Program-made: the position numbers and the translations under genes
Assembly: GCA_965237985.1 (NCBI GenBank)
Contig: OZ250161.1
Coordinates: forward strand, 248,001-312,000
DNA: 64,000 nt
Source: G965212025 sp965237985
Lineage (GTDB): Bacteria; Pseudomonadota; Gammaproteobacteria; Poriferisulfidales; Oxydemutatoraceae
Reading direction: 5' to 3'
Shown here: in pieces, positions 1 through 8,860 of the stretch
How positions within the stretch are numbered: position 1 is the first letter of the stretch
Layout: each line of letters begins with the position of its first letter
The notes under the pieces: generated by a model
Seen by the model: only the letters and a program-made list of their open reading frames with translations
Told to the model about the DNA's origin: nothing
Database searches by the model: none

Positions 1-133
1 GTTTTGTCCTGTGTTCCTTGTGGTTACTATTCCTGACAAGCGTGAAGGAACCCCCTTTGCGCCACAGCAACAGGGAGTAGTTCTGGTCTTTTATGGTGCG
101 GGTCTTTCTTTTTCGGGAGACGAAAATGTCACG

Positions 134-161
134 CTGTATTTGCGAAGCAATACAGTATAAT
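134..161 (+). promoter_or_regulatory. Candidate ssb promoter with overlapping dyad
   Basis: A perfect inverted repeat with 7-bp arms (CTGTATT and AATACAG, 8-base centre, 134-155) abuts a consensus -10 hexamer TATAAT at 156-161, about 75 bases before the ssb start. No good -35 is visible at 17 bases, so activation or another sigma context is possible. A dyad touching the -10 would suit a repressor site. It does not have the CTG-N10-CAG spacing of a standard LexA box. Bases 1-133 show no gene I can support. Confidence 0.45.
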
Positions 162-236
162 CGTCTCGATTACCGGCGGCATTGCTATGTTTTTTCTTGG
201 CAAAGATTGCTGATTTCAAATGGAGAATAATTCATC

Positions 237-779
237 ATGTCAAGAGGTGTTAATAAAGTCATTCTAGTTGGAAATCTGGGTCAGGATCCTGATTTGCGTT
301 ACGGGCCCACGAATGGTTCAGCGGTGTGTAGTGCGTCCCTGGCGACGAATGAAACCTGGAAAGACCGTGCGACGGGCGAAAAACACGAGCGTACGGAATG
401 GCATCGTCTGGTGTTTTTTGGTCGTCTTGCTGAAATTTCCGCCGAGCATTTGCGTAAGGGGTCGCAAGTGTATGTGGAGGGACGTCTAAGGTCGCGAAAG
501 TGGGTAGACAATTCTGGTGCTGAGCGGCATCAGACGGAAATCGTGGTCAGCGAAATGCAAATGTTGGGTGGTCGTCCCGAAGGGTTCACCCGCCACGACG
601 AACAACAACCTTCTCACAATACTAAAGAGGGGGACAGGCCTGACGCCGCACAGCAGCAACATGGTAATGTTGCCGCTCCACCCCAGTTTTCGACAAGAAG
701 ACCAGAGCGTTCGTCTCCCCGTGGTTTCTCCGAACAGGCGCCGGCGGAAAGCCTGGAAGACGACGATATTCCTTTTTAG
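237..779 (+). CDS. ssb: Single-stranded DNA-binding protein SSB
   Basis: Binds single-stranded DNA during replication, recombination and repair, and recruits partner proteins through its C-terminal tip. The 180-residue product starts MSRGVNKVILVGNLGQDPDL, the typical OB-fold opening. It continues with TEWHRLVFFGRLAE and GSQVYVEGRLRSRKW, covering residues 1 to about 110. A Gln/Pro/Ser-rich linker follows, then the acidic tip DDDIPF, which is the conserved partner-binding peptide. Length matches proteobacterial SSBs (about 170-180 residues). The ATG at 237 is the family start. The gene stands alone; a dyad and -10 element lie upstream. No anomaly seen. Confidence 0.97.
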   Translation: MSRGVNKVILVGNLGQDPDLRYGPTNGSAVCSASLATNETWKDRATGEKHERTEWHRLVFFGRLAEISAEHLRKGSQVYVEGRLRSRKWVDNSGAERHQTEIVVSEMQMLGGRPEGFTRHDEQQPSHNTKEGDRPDAAQQQHGNVAAPPQFSTRRPERSSPRGFSEQAPAESLEDDDIPF

Positions 780-822
780 AAACCGAACCTGGACAGCTGT
801 TCCGGAATAGTCTTTCGGTTTT
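779..822 (+). terminator. Possible ssb terminator
   Basis: Inverted repeat right after the ssb stop codon: AAACCGAA (780-787) pairs with TTCGGTTT (814-821), with a short T run at the end of the second arm. The loop is long (26 bases) and itself contains a small CAGCTG dyad, so this is only a candidate intrinsic terminator. Confidence 0.3.
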
Positions 823-1009
823 GTGAGTAGCGAGTTTTGAGTTGTAAAGAGGTATTGTCTGTTCGGGCTTAGGTGTGTGCTGAAATGCAGAATCGTTTTT
901 TCAACGGTATTGCCTGGGATTTCTTTGCTTGGAGTGGTATTCCGCTGACCCACAGCCTGCAGTGCACCCCTCTCGTTAACTTGGACAAATGGTGTCGCGG
1001 CCGAGGTCC

Positions 1010-1561
1010 ACTTTCGTAACCAGGAGGAGCGTGGTTTTGAGATGTTTTCGCTCTGGATTCGCCGGATCGTTGAGACACAAAACCGGTTTCCCGGCTTTTT
1101 TCCCAGAGTGATTTTCCGGTAGCTGGCATGTTTGGCATCAATGCTCCGGTTCTGGTAACCGGGGCAAGTGGGTTTATTGGAAGTGCTCTTTTGCGAGACT
1201 TGGTGGAGCACGGCTTTTCGGTGCGTGCCTTGGTGTGCAGCGAACCGGCGCACAAGCTACCTGGCGTCAGCTATTGCCGTGGCCCATTTTCGTAACCAGG
1301 AGGAGCGTGGTTTTGAGATGTTTTCGCTCCGGATTCGCCGGATCGTTGAGACACAAAACCGGTTTCCCGGCTTTTTTCCCAGAGTGATTTTCCGGTAGCT
1401 GGCATGTTTGGCATCAATGCCCAGGTCCTGGCAACCGGGGCAAGCGGGTTTATTGGAAGTGCTCTTTTGCGAGACTTGGTGGAGCACGGCTTTTCGGTGC
1501 GTGCCTTGGTGCGCAGCGAACCGGCGCGCAAGCTACTTGGTGTCAGCTATTGCCGTGGCCC
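1010..1561 (+). repeat. Two upstream tandem copies of the epimerase gene 5' end (276-bp unit)
   Basis: Two direct copies (about 1010-1285 and 1286-1561) of a 276-bp unit precede the intact copy, which starts near 1562. Each holds the same 5' flank, an ATG (1128 and 1404; the real gene uses 1680) and about 50 codons of the epimerase, including the VTGASGFIGSALL nucleotide-binding loop. It then runs into the next copy's flank and stops after ...CRGPFS. Copies differ at only a few positions. They would make short N-terminal peptides if translated. Bases 823-1009 show no gene. Confidence 0.9.
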
Positions 1562-1679
1562 ATTTTCGTAACTAGGAGGAGCGTGGTTTTGAGATGTTTT
1601 CGCTCCGGATTCGCCGGATCGTTGAGGCACAGAACCGGTTTCCCGGCTTTTTCCCCAGAGTGATTTTCCAGTAGCTGGT

Positions 1680-2639
1680 ATGTTTGGCATCAATGCCCCG
1701 GTCCTGGTAACCGGGGCAAGCGGGTTTATTGGAAGTGCTCTTTTGCGAGATTTGGTGGAGCACGGCTTTTCGGTGCGTGCCTTGGTGCGCAGCGAACCGG
1801 CGTACAAGCTACCTGGTGTCAGCTATTGCCGTTGTCGTGACATCAGCTGTGAAAGTGAACTGCGCTACTCCCTGGTGGGGGCAGGTGCAGTTGTGCATCT
1901 GGCCGGCGCCGCGCACCAGCTGGATCGAAAAGCGCGCACCGACTATGATTATTTCCGCAGCGCCAACCTGGTGGGCATCGATTGCCTGCTCCGATCAATG
2001 GAGCGAGAGCAAGTCCGGCGCTTCATTTATCTCAGTACCTTGAAAGTGCATGGCGACAGCAGTGTTACACCACTGCGAGCGGATAGTCCGCTCATGCCGG
2101 GCGATGCTTATGCGCTATCAAAACATGAGGCAGAAAAGACGTTGCGTGACCATGTGCAATCCGGTGGTTTGGAAGCGGTTGTGATCCGCCCGCCGCTGGT
2201 TTATGGGCCAGGTGTCAAGGGCAATTTTTTGCGGCTCATGAAAATCATTTCCCGGGGGCTGCCGCTTCCCCTGGCAAGAGTTCGCAACAAGCGTAGTCTG
2301 GTCAGCCTCGCAAATCTTTGTGACCTGGTGCGTTGTTGCCTGCTTTCAGATCGTGCCACAGGAAAAACATTCATGGTTTCTGATGGGCAGGACTTGTCCA
2401 CGCCACAACTTATCAGAATGATTGCGGCTGCCATGAAAAAACGTGCGTTGCTGTTTCCAATCCCCGGGCGACTGTTGCACGTGCTTGGGATGCTGTTAGG
2501 TTTGGAAGGGATGATGCTGAGATTATGTGGAAGCCTGCAGGTGGACATTTCGCAAACTTGCCAGACATTGAACTGGTCACCACCGGTTGATGTTGGTCAA
2601 GGGGTGCAACGAACGGTCGACCACTGGTTGAGACACTAA
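1680..2639 (+). CDS. NAD(P)-dependent nucleotide-sugar epimerase/dehydratase
   Basis: Extended short-chain dehydrogenase of the GalE/WbpV type, 319 residues, probably epimerising or dehydrating a UDP-sugar for surface polysaccharide. The Rossmann glycine motif TGASGFIG is at about residues 11-18. The catalytic Tyr-Lys pair is in DAYALSKHEAEK (about 140-151), and FIYLSTLKVHG supplies the strand with the catalytic Ser/Thr. Two truncated 276-bp tandem copies of its 5' end lie just upstream, so the functional promoter may be one of three near-identical copies. It precedes a polyprenyl-phosphate sugar transferase and a WbpM-like dehydratase in the same direction, suggesting an O-antigen operon. 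Exact substrate unknown. Confidence 0.88.
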   Translation: MFGINAPVLVTGASGFIGSALLRDLVEHGFSVRALVRSEPAYKLPGVSYCRCRDISCESELRYSLVGAGAVVHLAGAAHQLDRKARTDYDYFRSANLVGIDCLLRSMEREQVRRFIYLSTLKVHGDSSVTPLRADSPLMPGDAYALSKHEAEKTLRDHVQSGGLEAVVIRPPLVYGPGVKGNFLRLMKIISRGLPLPLARVRNKRSLVSLANLCDLVRCCLLSDRATGKTFMVSDGQDLSTPQLIRMIAAAMKKRALLFPIPGRLLHVLGMLLGLEGMMLRLCGSLQVDISQTCQTLNWSPPVDVGQGVQRTVDHWLRH

Positions 2640-2653
2640 TTCTGCTGGTCGCT

Positions 2654-3715
2654 TTGTGGGCCTCCTGGCTGCTCAGTGGCCAGACCCGCCACTTGCTGGT
2701 GAAATGCCGTGTTCTAGACCGCCCGGGTCCGCGCAGTTCACATTTCTCCCCCACTCCCCGTGGGGGGGGCATCGCTTTGATTGCAGTTTTTCTGGCGGCC
2801 GTACTTTGTTATTTCATTGTGGGTGGTGCTGACTGGTCCGTATTCGGGCCGTTTTTGCTATGCCTGTTTGTTGGTGGCGGACTGATTGCGGTTCTGGGGT
2901 TCGTTGACGACCTTTATTCAATCAATCCAATTCTCAAATTCTTTTTTCACTTTCTGCTGGCGCTGTCGGCGGTGCTGCTGCTTGCCATTCCTTCTCTGCC
3001 GTTTGCGACGATTGTGGTGAACGGCAACTGGTTCACCGGCACACTTGCCGGCCTCGCAATTATCTGGTGCGTCAATTCTTTTAATTTCATGGATGGTATT
3101 GACGGCATAGCAGTCTTGCAGGCCATGACGATGTCTTTGTCCGCTTTGATCATTTCGCTGGCTCTTGGCGGGCCATTGCTGCACCACTTTATTTTGGCTA
3201 ATTTGTTTGCGGTGGGGCTAGGTTTCTGGTTCTGGAATCGTCCCCCGGCAAAAGTGTTCATGGGCGATACAGGAAGCGGGTTTTTCGGTTACATTTTGGC
3301 TATATTGGTGATGGAAACCTCCTCCCATGGTGTCTTGAATGTCTGGTGCTGGCTGATTCTTTTCGGAGTTTTTTTTGGTGATGCCACCACCACGCTTTTT
3401 TTGCGCCTGAAAAACCGGCAGAAAATCACGCAGGCACATCGGGATCATGCCTACCAAAGGCTGGCGATGCATTGGCAACGCACCAAAGAGCCAGACTCCA
3501 GCCCGGCGGCGGGGCGGACCTGGGCGCACCGTTCTGTACTGCTGGGCGTATTGCTGGTCAATGTCGCCTGGTTTTTTCCTTTGGCTTTCGCGGCGGCCGG
3601 TTTCCCGGAGTGGGGTTTTGTTCTGGCCATCGTGGCTTTTGCACCTCTGGTCTTACTGGTGCTGAAAATTGACAAGTATTATCGAAGCTCATGTTCCCGC
3701 ATCCTCGTCGACTGA
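2654..3715 (+). CDS. Undecaprenyl-phosphate sugar-1-phosphate transferase, WecA/WbpL-like
   Basis: Polytopic membrane enzyme of the MraY/WecA/WbpL family, which transfers a sugar-1-phosphate to undecaprenyl phosphate to begin O-antigen or capsule synthesis. The 353-residue product shows the family signatures in order: RSSHFSPTPRGGG near the N-terminus, the acidic metal site FVDDLYSINP, NSFNFMDGIDG, and FMGDTGSGFFGYIL. About ten hydrophobic segments separate them. The listed start is a TTG at 2654. Homologous sequence (ETLILLVALWASWLL) continues upstream in frame to a stop at 2588, so a non-ATG start slightly upstream is likely. It begins about 14 bases after the epimerase stop and overlaps the next gene by one base. 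Confidence 0.9.
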   Translation: MWASWLLSGQTRHLLVKCRVLDRPGPRSSHFSPTPRGGGIALIAVFLAAVLCYFIVGGADWSVFGPFLLCLFVGGGLIAVLGFVDDLYSINPILKFFFHFLLALSAVLLLAIPSLPFATIVVNGNWFTGTLAGLAIIWCVNSFNFMDGIDGIAVLQAMTMSLSALIISLALGGPLLHHFILANLFAVGLGFWFWNRPPAKVFMGDTGSGFFGYILAILVMETSSHGVLNVWCWLILFGVFFGDATTTLFLRLKNRQKITQAHRDHAYQRLAMHWQRTKEPDSSPAAGRTWAHRSVLLGVLLVNVAWFFPLAFAAAGFPEWGFVLAIVAFAPLVLLVLKIDKYYRSSCSRILVD

Positions 3716-5541
3716 TGTCTGCTCGGTGGCTCATTGCGCTTCCCAAGTCTGCGAAAAGGCTGTTGATGCTCGGCTTCGATCTGTTGCTGGTAACGCTGGC
3801 GTTCTGGACTGCGCTTTCATTACGTTATGGGGAGTTTCTCGAGCCTCAGGAAAAATGGATTTTTCCGCTCATGCTGGCTGTTCTCGTTTCACTCCTTTCG
3901 TTTTGGTTCAGCGGTTTTTATCGGGTATTTGTTCGTCACCTGGGTTCAGATTTGATCTGGCAATCAGCCAAGGGAGCAACCTTGGCGGCACTGGCGTGGG
4001 GCACAACCTTGTTGTTGACTGGCGTGCAGGAGGTGCCACGCTCGGTGGTGTTGATCTACCTGTTGTGTTGTTTTCTGTTGATCGTGATAAGTCGTCTGTT
4101 CGTTCGCAACCTGTTGGTCGGAAGCTATGGGAAAGCGGCGGCAATTTATGGGGTGAGTGAATCCGCGGTGCAGCTGGCGAGTGCTTTGCGTCATGGCGCG
4201 GCTTTTATGCCGTCTTTTTTCCTCGATGAATCTGTGGAGAACGAGGGGCGGGACATCAATGGGATCCCGTTGTTTTCCTTGCGACATTTCGCAAAGCTTT
4301 GCCGGAGATTCGGTGTAAAAGATGTTTTTGTGACGCTTCGCTTCGCCTCTCGTGCCGAACGCCGACGAGTATTGGCACTGTTTGAGTCGTACCCGGTGCG
4401 TGTGCGTATGTTGCCGAGCATGTCGGAAATTACTCAGGGGGTGCTGGATCCCGACAAGTATCATCTGGTGGAAATTGAAGACTTGCTGGAACGGGAAAAA
4501 ATAGAGCCGATCCACGAGCTTTTGGAAGCCAATGTGCGTGGCCAGTCCGTTATGGTGACGGGTGCCGGGGGAACGATAGGGGCAGAATTGTGTCGTCAAG
4601 TGTTGGCAAGTGGGCCGTCATGTCTGGTTTTTCTGGATGTCTCGGAACATGCTTTGTACCAGGTCGATTTGGAGTTACGGGAAAAATTTCCCGATCTCGG
4701 CAGCGGCGTGCTCCAACCGGTCCTGGGCTCGGTACTGAATCGTGGGCTGTTGGAAAATACCATGCGCAACTTCGCCGTACGAACGATTTACCATGCCGCT
4801 GCCCACAAACATGTTCCCCTGGTGGAAAGCAACGTGGTGGAGGGTGTGCGAAACAATGTATTCGGGACCCTGGCATTGTTTGATTGTGCAGTGCGAAGAG
4901 GCGCAAAGACTTTGGTTTTGATTTCCACCGACAAGGCAGTGCGACCACAGAGCGTTATGGGAGCCAGCAAAAGACTGGCTGAACTGATTGTGCAGGCCAG
5001 GTCGCAAACCGGCCTGGGGCCGCGTGCCTGCGTGGTGCGTTTTGGCAACGTCCTGGGTTCTTCCGGTTCCGTGTTTCCGTTGTTCAAGCGGCAAATAGCA
5101 GCTGGCGGCCCACTGACGATTACCCACCCGGACATGAAACGCTACTTCATGACCATTGCCGAGGCGGTTGAGCTGGTGATCCAGGCAGGGGCCATGGCCG
5201 AAGGGGGCGAAGTACTTGTGTTGGACATGGAGGATCCGGTCAGTATCAATCGCATGGCAAAAAGAATGGTGCACTTGTACGGCTTGTCGGTGAAAGATGC
5301 GGACAATCCAGGCGGAGATATTGAAATTCGCTACACCGGGGCGCGTCCTGGAGAAAAGTTGAATGAGCAGTTGTTTCTGGAATCGAATGTTGAAGCCACA
5401 CGACACAAACGTGTCATGCGTTCCCGGGAGAGTTCAGAGAATTGGGAAGCGTTGCAGAAAAATCTTGAAACCCTGTGGGAAGCAGTAGTGCGAGAAGACG
5501 CCCGGGAAACGAAAGCGCTTCTACAGCGTTTGTGTCGCTGA
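3715..5541 (+). CDS. WbpM/FlaA1-like nucleotide-sugar 4,6-dehydratase, membrane-bound
   Basis: About 608 residues. Four transmembrane helices occupy roughly residues 10-130, then a CoA-binding-like Rossmann domain, then the catalytic SDR domain starting near VMVTGAGGTIGAEL. The active-site region reads STDKAVRPQSVMGASKRLAE, where Met replaces the usual catalytic Tyr. This Ser-Met-Lys arrangement is characteristic of the WbpM/PglF/CapD group, which makes UDP-4-keto-6-deoxy-GlcNAc derivatives. The ATG at 3715 overlaps the preceding stop (TGATG), so translational coupling is likely; an in-frame ATG at 3691 is the alternative. Last gene of the polysaccharide operon. Confidence 0.92.
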   Translation: MSARWLIALPKSAKRLLMLGFDLLLVTLAFWTALSLRYGEFLEPQEKWIFPLMLAVLVSLLSFWFSGFYRVFVRHLGSDLIWQSAKGATLAALAWGTTLLLTGVQEVPRSVVLIYLLCCFLLIVISRLFVRNLLVGSYGKAAAIYGVSESAVQLASALRHGAAFMPSFFLDESVENEGRDINGIPLFSLRHFAKLCRRFGVKDVFVTLRFASRAERRRVLALFESYPVRVRMLPSMSEITQGVLDPDKYHLVEIEDLLEREKIEPIHELLEANVRGQSVMVTGAGGTIGAELCRQVLASGPSCLVFLDVSEHALYQVDLELREKFPDLGSGVLQPVLGSVLNRGLLENTMRNFAVRTIYHAAAHKHVPLVESNVVEGVRNNVFGTLALFDCAVRRGAKTLVLISTDKAVRPQSVMGASKRLAELIVQARSQTGLGPRACVVRFGNVLGSSGSVFPLFKRQIAAGGPLTITHPDMKRYFMTIAEAVELVIQAGAMAEGGEVLVLDMEDPVSINRMAKRMVHLYGLSVKDADNPGGDIEIRYTGARPGEKLNEQLFLESNVEATRHKRVMRSRESSENWEALQKNLETLWEAVVREDARETKALLQRLCR

Positions 5542-5692
5542 AGTTCTCGCTTTGAGCAGGAAGGGCATCAGCCTCCTGGATGGGGCGGTAGAAACGGTTT
5601 GTCGCAGCCTTCCTTTTTCTCCGGGGGCAAAATCCGGGCAGTCTGCTGGTGAAACATGGTTTTCCCAGCTGTCGCGTTGTGCTCCCTGCATT

Positions 5693-6868
5693 GCCTAAAC
5701 GCACGGTCACGAGCGGTTTCAAGCTCATCCACGCCCGCGCACCCTGCGCATCCGGCCTGCGTTAATCCGCTTTTTTTTCACTGCCGGTCAGCTTCAGCGA
5801 GTCAAGCGGTTCCTCCAGTCTGGCACGAGAAATGTCGGTATTTTCTTCTGCCACGTCAAGAATGGGGCGTCGATGGTTTCCAAAAGATTCACGGTAGGCT
5901 TTTTTTGCGATGGCGCAAACCATGCGCCTTTTTCGTAACCGATAACCGAGTTGCGGTTCCTCCAGCAGTGACCAGGATCGGGTTCTTTGCCAGCGGTTCA
6001 GCAGCTTTTTCCCGGTTCACAGTAAAGCCGTGAAATACTTTTTCGTTTAATGCGGTGCAGGCCTTGCTGATGGCTGCGCCTTTTTCGTAAGATAACCGAG
6101 TTGGGAGCAGTGACCAGGATCGGGTTCTTTGCCAGCGGTTCAGCAGCTTTTTCCCGGTTCACAGCAAAGCCGTGAAATACTTTTTCGTTTAATGCGGTGC
6201 AGGCCTTGCTGAAGAGTTCGATGGTTTCCAAAAGATTGAGGGCGACGACCGGCAACATGACGTTCAGTTGAAAATTTCCCGATTGGCCAGCCACCGTGAT
6301 GGTCAAGTCATTGCCAATGACCTGGGCGCAAACCATGCCTCAACGCGTGGTCACGAGCGGTTTCAGCTCATCCACGCCCGCCCTGCGCATCCTTGCCTGC
6401 GTTAATCCGCTTTTTTCACACTGCCGGTCAGCTTCAGCGGGTCAAGCAGTTCCTCAAGTCTGGCACGAGAAATGTCGGTATTTTCTTCTGCTACGTCAAG
6501 AATGGGGCGTCCTTCACGGTAGGCTTTTTTTGCGATGGCTGCGCCTTTTTCGTAACCGATAACCGAGTTGAGAGCAGTGACCAGGATCGGGTTCTTTGCC
6601 AGCGGTTCAGCAGCTTTTTCCCGGTTCACAGCAAAGCCGTGAAATACTTTTTCGTTTAATGCGGTGCAGGCCTTGCTGAGGAGTTCGATGGTTTCCAAAA
6701 GATTGAGGGCGACGACCGGCAACATGACGTTCAGTTGAAAATTTCCCGACTGGCCAGCCACCGTGATGGTCAAGTCATTGCCAATGACCTGGGCGCAAAC
6801 CATGCCTCAACGCGTGGTCACGAGCGGTTTCAGCTCATCCACGCCCGCCCTGCGCATCCTTGCCTGCG
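5693..6868 (-). repeat. Serial tandem copies of the fumC 3' end and flank
   Basis: The region below fumC consists of copies of its last 130 or so codons plus about 65 bases of 3' flank. The copy at 6337-6803 is nearly identical to the real gene end, with a 467-bp period. An internally deleted copy at about 6069-6336 and an outermost copy from about 5693 are progressively more diverged, with indels. Decay therefore increases with distance from fumC. Bases 5542-5692 hold no feature I can support. Confidence 0.9.
6402..6803 (-). pseudogene. Truncated fumC copy (C-terminal 133 codons)
   Basis: An open frame identical or nearly so to the last 133 residues of the adjacent FumC, from MVCAQVIGNDLTITVAGQSG to the end LTGSVKKAD. 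It lacks the N-terminal two thirds, including the SGTSSNMN and GSSIMPGKVNP active-site motifs, so it cannot be an active fumarase. It is the best-preserved of the tandem 3'-end copies. Confidence 0.88.
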
Positions 6869-8257
6869 TTAATCCGCTTTTTTCACACTGCCGGTCAGCT
6901 TCAGCGGGTCAAGCAGTTCCTCAAGTCTGGCACGAGAAATGTCGGTATTTTCTTCTGCTACGTCAAGAATGGGGCGTCCTTCACGGTAGGCTTTTTTTGC
7001 GATGGCTGCGCCTTTTTCGTAACCGATAACCGAGTTGAGAGCAGTGACCAGGATCGGGTTCTTTGCCAGCGGTTCAGCAGCTTTTTCCCGGTTCACAGCA
7101 AAGCCGTGAAATACTTTTTCGTTTAATGCGGTGCAGGCCTTGCTGAGGAGTTCGATGGTTTCCAAAAGATTGAGGGCGACGACCGGCAACATGACGTTCA
7201 GTTGAAAATTTCCCGATTGGCCAGCCACCGTGATGGTCAAGTCATTGCCAATGACCTGGGCGCAAACCATGCCGACTGCTTCGGGAATCACCGGGTTTAC
7301 TTTGCCCGGCATAATGCTGCTGCCAGGCTGCAAAGCCACGAGAGAAATTTCACCAAGTCCGGCAAGTGGTCCGGAATTCATCCAGCGCAAATCATTGGAA
7401 ATTTTCATGAGGCTGACAGCAAGAACGCGTAATTGACCGCTGGTCTCGACCGCGGCATCCTGACAACTGAGCGCTTCAAATTTATTGGGTTTTGGCTGGA
7501 AGTGAATGTGGGTTTTGTGGCTGATTTCAGCACAGAAGGCTGCCGAAAAGTCTGGATGTGAGTTGATCCCTGAACCAACTGCGGTTCCGCCTTGCGCAAG
7601 CTCGTGGAGCCGTTCGGAAGCAGCCAGCAGGCGCCGGGTACCGTTTCCAATCTGTGCGCTCCAGGCGCCAAGTTCCTGTCCGAAAGTGACCGGCATGGCG
7701 TCCATCAGATGAGTGCGGCCCGTTTTTGCACAGTCGAAGAACTCCTCGCTTTTGGCATCGAGTTGCCTCATCAAGGCGTGCATGGCAGGAAGCAGTTTTT
7801 CCGACAGTTCCAGTGCCGCACTGACATGGACAGCGGTTGGAATGACATCGTTTGAGCTTTGACCGGCATTGACGTGATCATTCGGATGAATGGCCAGACC
7901 ACTCGCACGCGAAGCAAGCGTGGAAATGACTTCGTTTGCATTCATATTCGAACTGGTGCCCGAACCGGTTTGAAAAACGTCTATTGGGAAATGGGCATCA
8001 TGTTTTCCAGCCGCCACTTCCCCGGCCGCCTGTACGATTGCTTCGACGACTGGTGCATCCAGCAGGCCCAGTTTTTTGTTTGCCAAGGCGCAGCAGGCTT
8101 TTATCAGTCCCAAAGCACGAATGAAAGCACGCGGCATTTTTTTGTCGCTGATGCGAAAATTGTTGACAGCTCTTTGCGTTTGCGCTGCATACAAAGCGTC
8201 CACCGGGACCTGTATTTCCCCCATGCTGTCGGATTCCGTTCTGAATTTTTCGTCCAA
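6869..8257 (-). CDS. fumC: Class II fumarate hydratase FumC
   Basis: Cytoplasmic TCA-cycle enzyme interconverting fumarate and malate, iron-independent. Family signatures: SDSMGEIQVPVDALYAAQTQ near the N-terminus, SGTSSNMNANEV (substrate site), the RTHLMDAMP segment and the signature loop GSSIMPGKVNP. I chose a TTG start at 8255-8257: it follows an AGGAG 11 bases upstream and gives 462 residues, matching the roughly 465-residue family. The ATG at 8383 would add 42 unrelated residues. Its 3' end has been copied several times downstream, and a decayed internal piece of the gene lies upstream at the acnA stop. Same strand as acnA, but separated by about 600 bases. Confidence 0.93.
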   Translation of the reverse strand: MDEKFRTESDSMGEIQVPVDALYAAQTQRAVNNFRISDKKMPRAFIRALGLIKACCALANKKLGLLDAPVVEAIVQAAGEVAAGKHDAHFPIDVFQTGSGTSSNMNANEVISTLASRASGLAIHPNDHVNAGQSSNDVIPTAVHVSAALELSEKLLPAMHALMRQLDAKSEEFFDCAKTGRTHLMDAMPVTFGQELGAWSAQIGNGTRRLLAASERLHELAQGGTAVGSGINSHPDFSAAFCAEISHKTHIHFQPKPNKFEALSCQDAAVETSGQLRVLAVSLMKISNDLRWMNSGPLAGLGEISLVALQPGSSIMPGKVNPVIPEAVGMVCAQVIGNDLTITVAGQSGNFQLNVMLPVVALNLLETIELLSKACTALNEKVFHGFAVNREKAAEPLAKNPILVTALNSVIGYEKGAAIAKKAYREGRPILDVAEENTDISRARLEELLDPLKLTGSVKKAD

Positions 8258-8609
8258 GATTTTTGTTTCTCCTGTTTTTGTTAGTTCTGGCTCATGAAAA
8301 CACCAGTCAGACACTGTCAGGATATTTTCCTCCCGAGACTTCGAAGCGCAAATTCTGATCGCGGTAAAGGTGCAGAAGGACACCCTGTTGCGGTGACGGT
8401 TCCAAGGGGAACCTCAAGATCGATCTCCGGTTTTGGGGAACCGGCCCGGGTGCGGGACATGGCATCCGAACTGTGTTGGCTGAGACAAACATTTCTTCAA
8501 AGAAAGGTGAAAAGGGGTTCCCGCAGAGGCAATGCACGCTCATTTGGAGAAGACAAGATTGTCTGGGAAAAGCAACAGCAGTGGTCATGACAGTGGGGCA
8601 CGACAGACC
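8258..8609. other. Intergenic stretch without a supported gene
   Basis: Between fumC and the fumC relic. It carries the fumC ribosome-binding site at its left edge. Short open frames on both strands show no recognisable protein. Confidence 0.5.
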
Positions 8610-8860
8610 CATTTTTTCACTGCCTGAAATTTATTGGGTTTTGCCGGCAAGAGGGTGCTGTTTACGCGGCTGATTTCGGAGCAGTGCCGAAAAGTCCGGA
8701 TGTGAGTGGACTTCTGGGCCGACCGCAGCCCCGCCCGGCATAAACTTGCGAAACTGCCTGGAAGAGGCAGGCTGACCTTGGACCCGATTTCTGATTCTGT
8801 GTGCTGCGAGCTTTCGGTTCGTGTTCGAAGGTTGCGGCATGGTATCCATCAGGTGGGTGT
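8610..8860 (-). pseudogene. Decayed internal fragment of fumC abutting acnA
   Basis: Translating the minus strand gives a degraded match to the middle of FumC: THLMDTMPQ against THLMDAMPV, GGAAVGPEVHSHPDFSA against GGTAVGSGINSHPDFSA, then a frameshifted KPNKF. It contains substitutions and indels and no start or end of its own. The relic begins inside the end of acnA: the bases encoding THLMD in the fumC frame supply the acnA stop codon in another frame. Confidence 0.85.

Noticed and set aside
134..155. LexA box before ssb
   Set aside because: The arms are separated too widely for the CTG-N10-CAG consensus.
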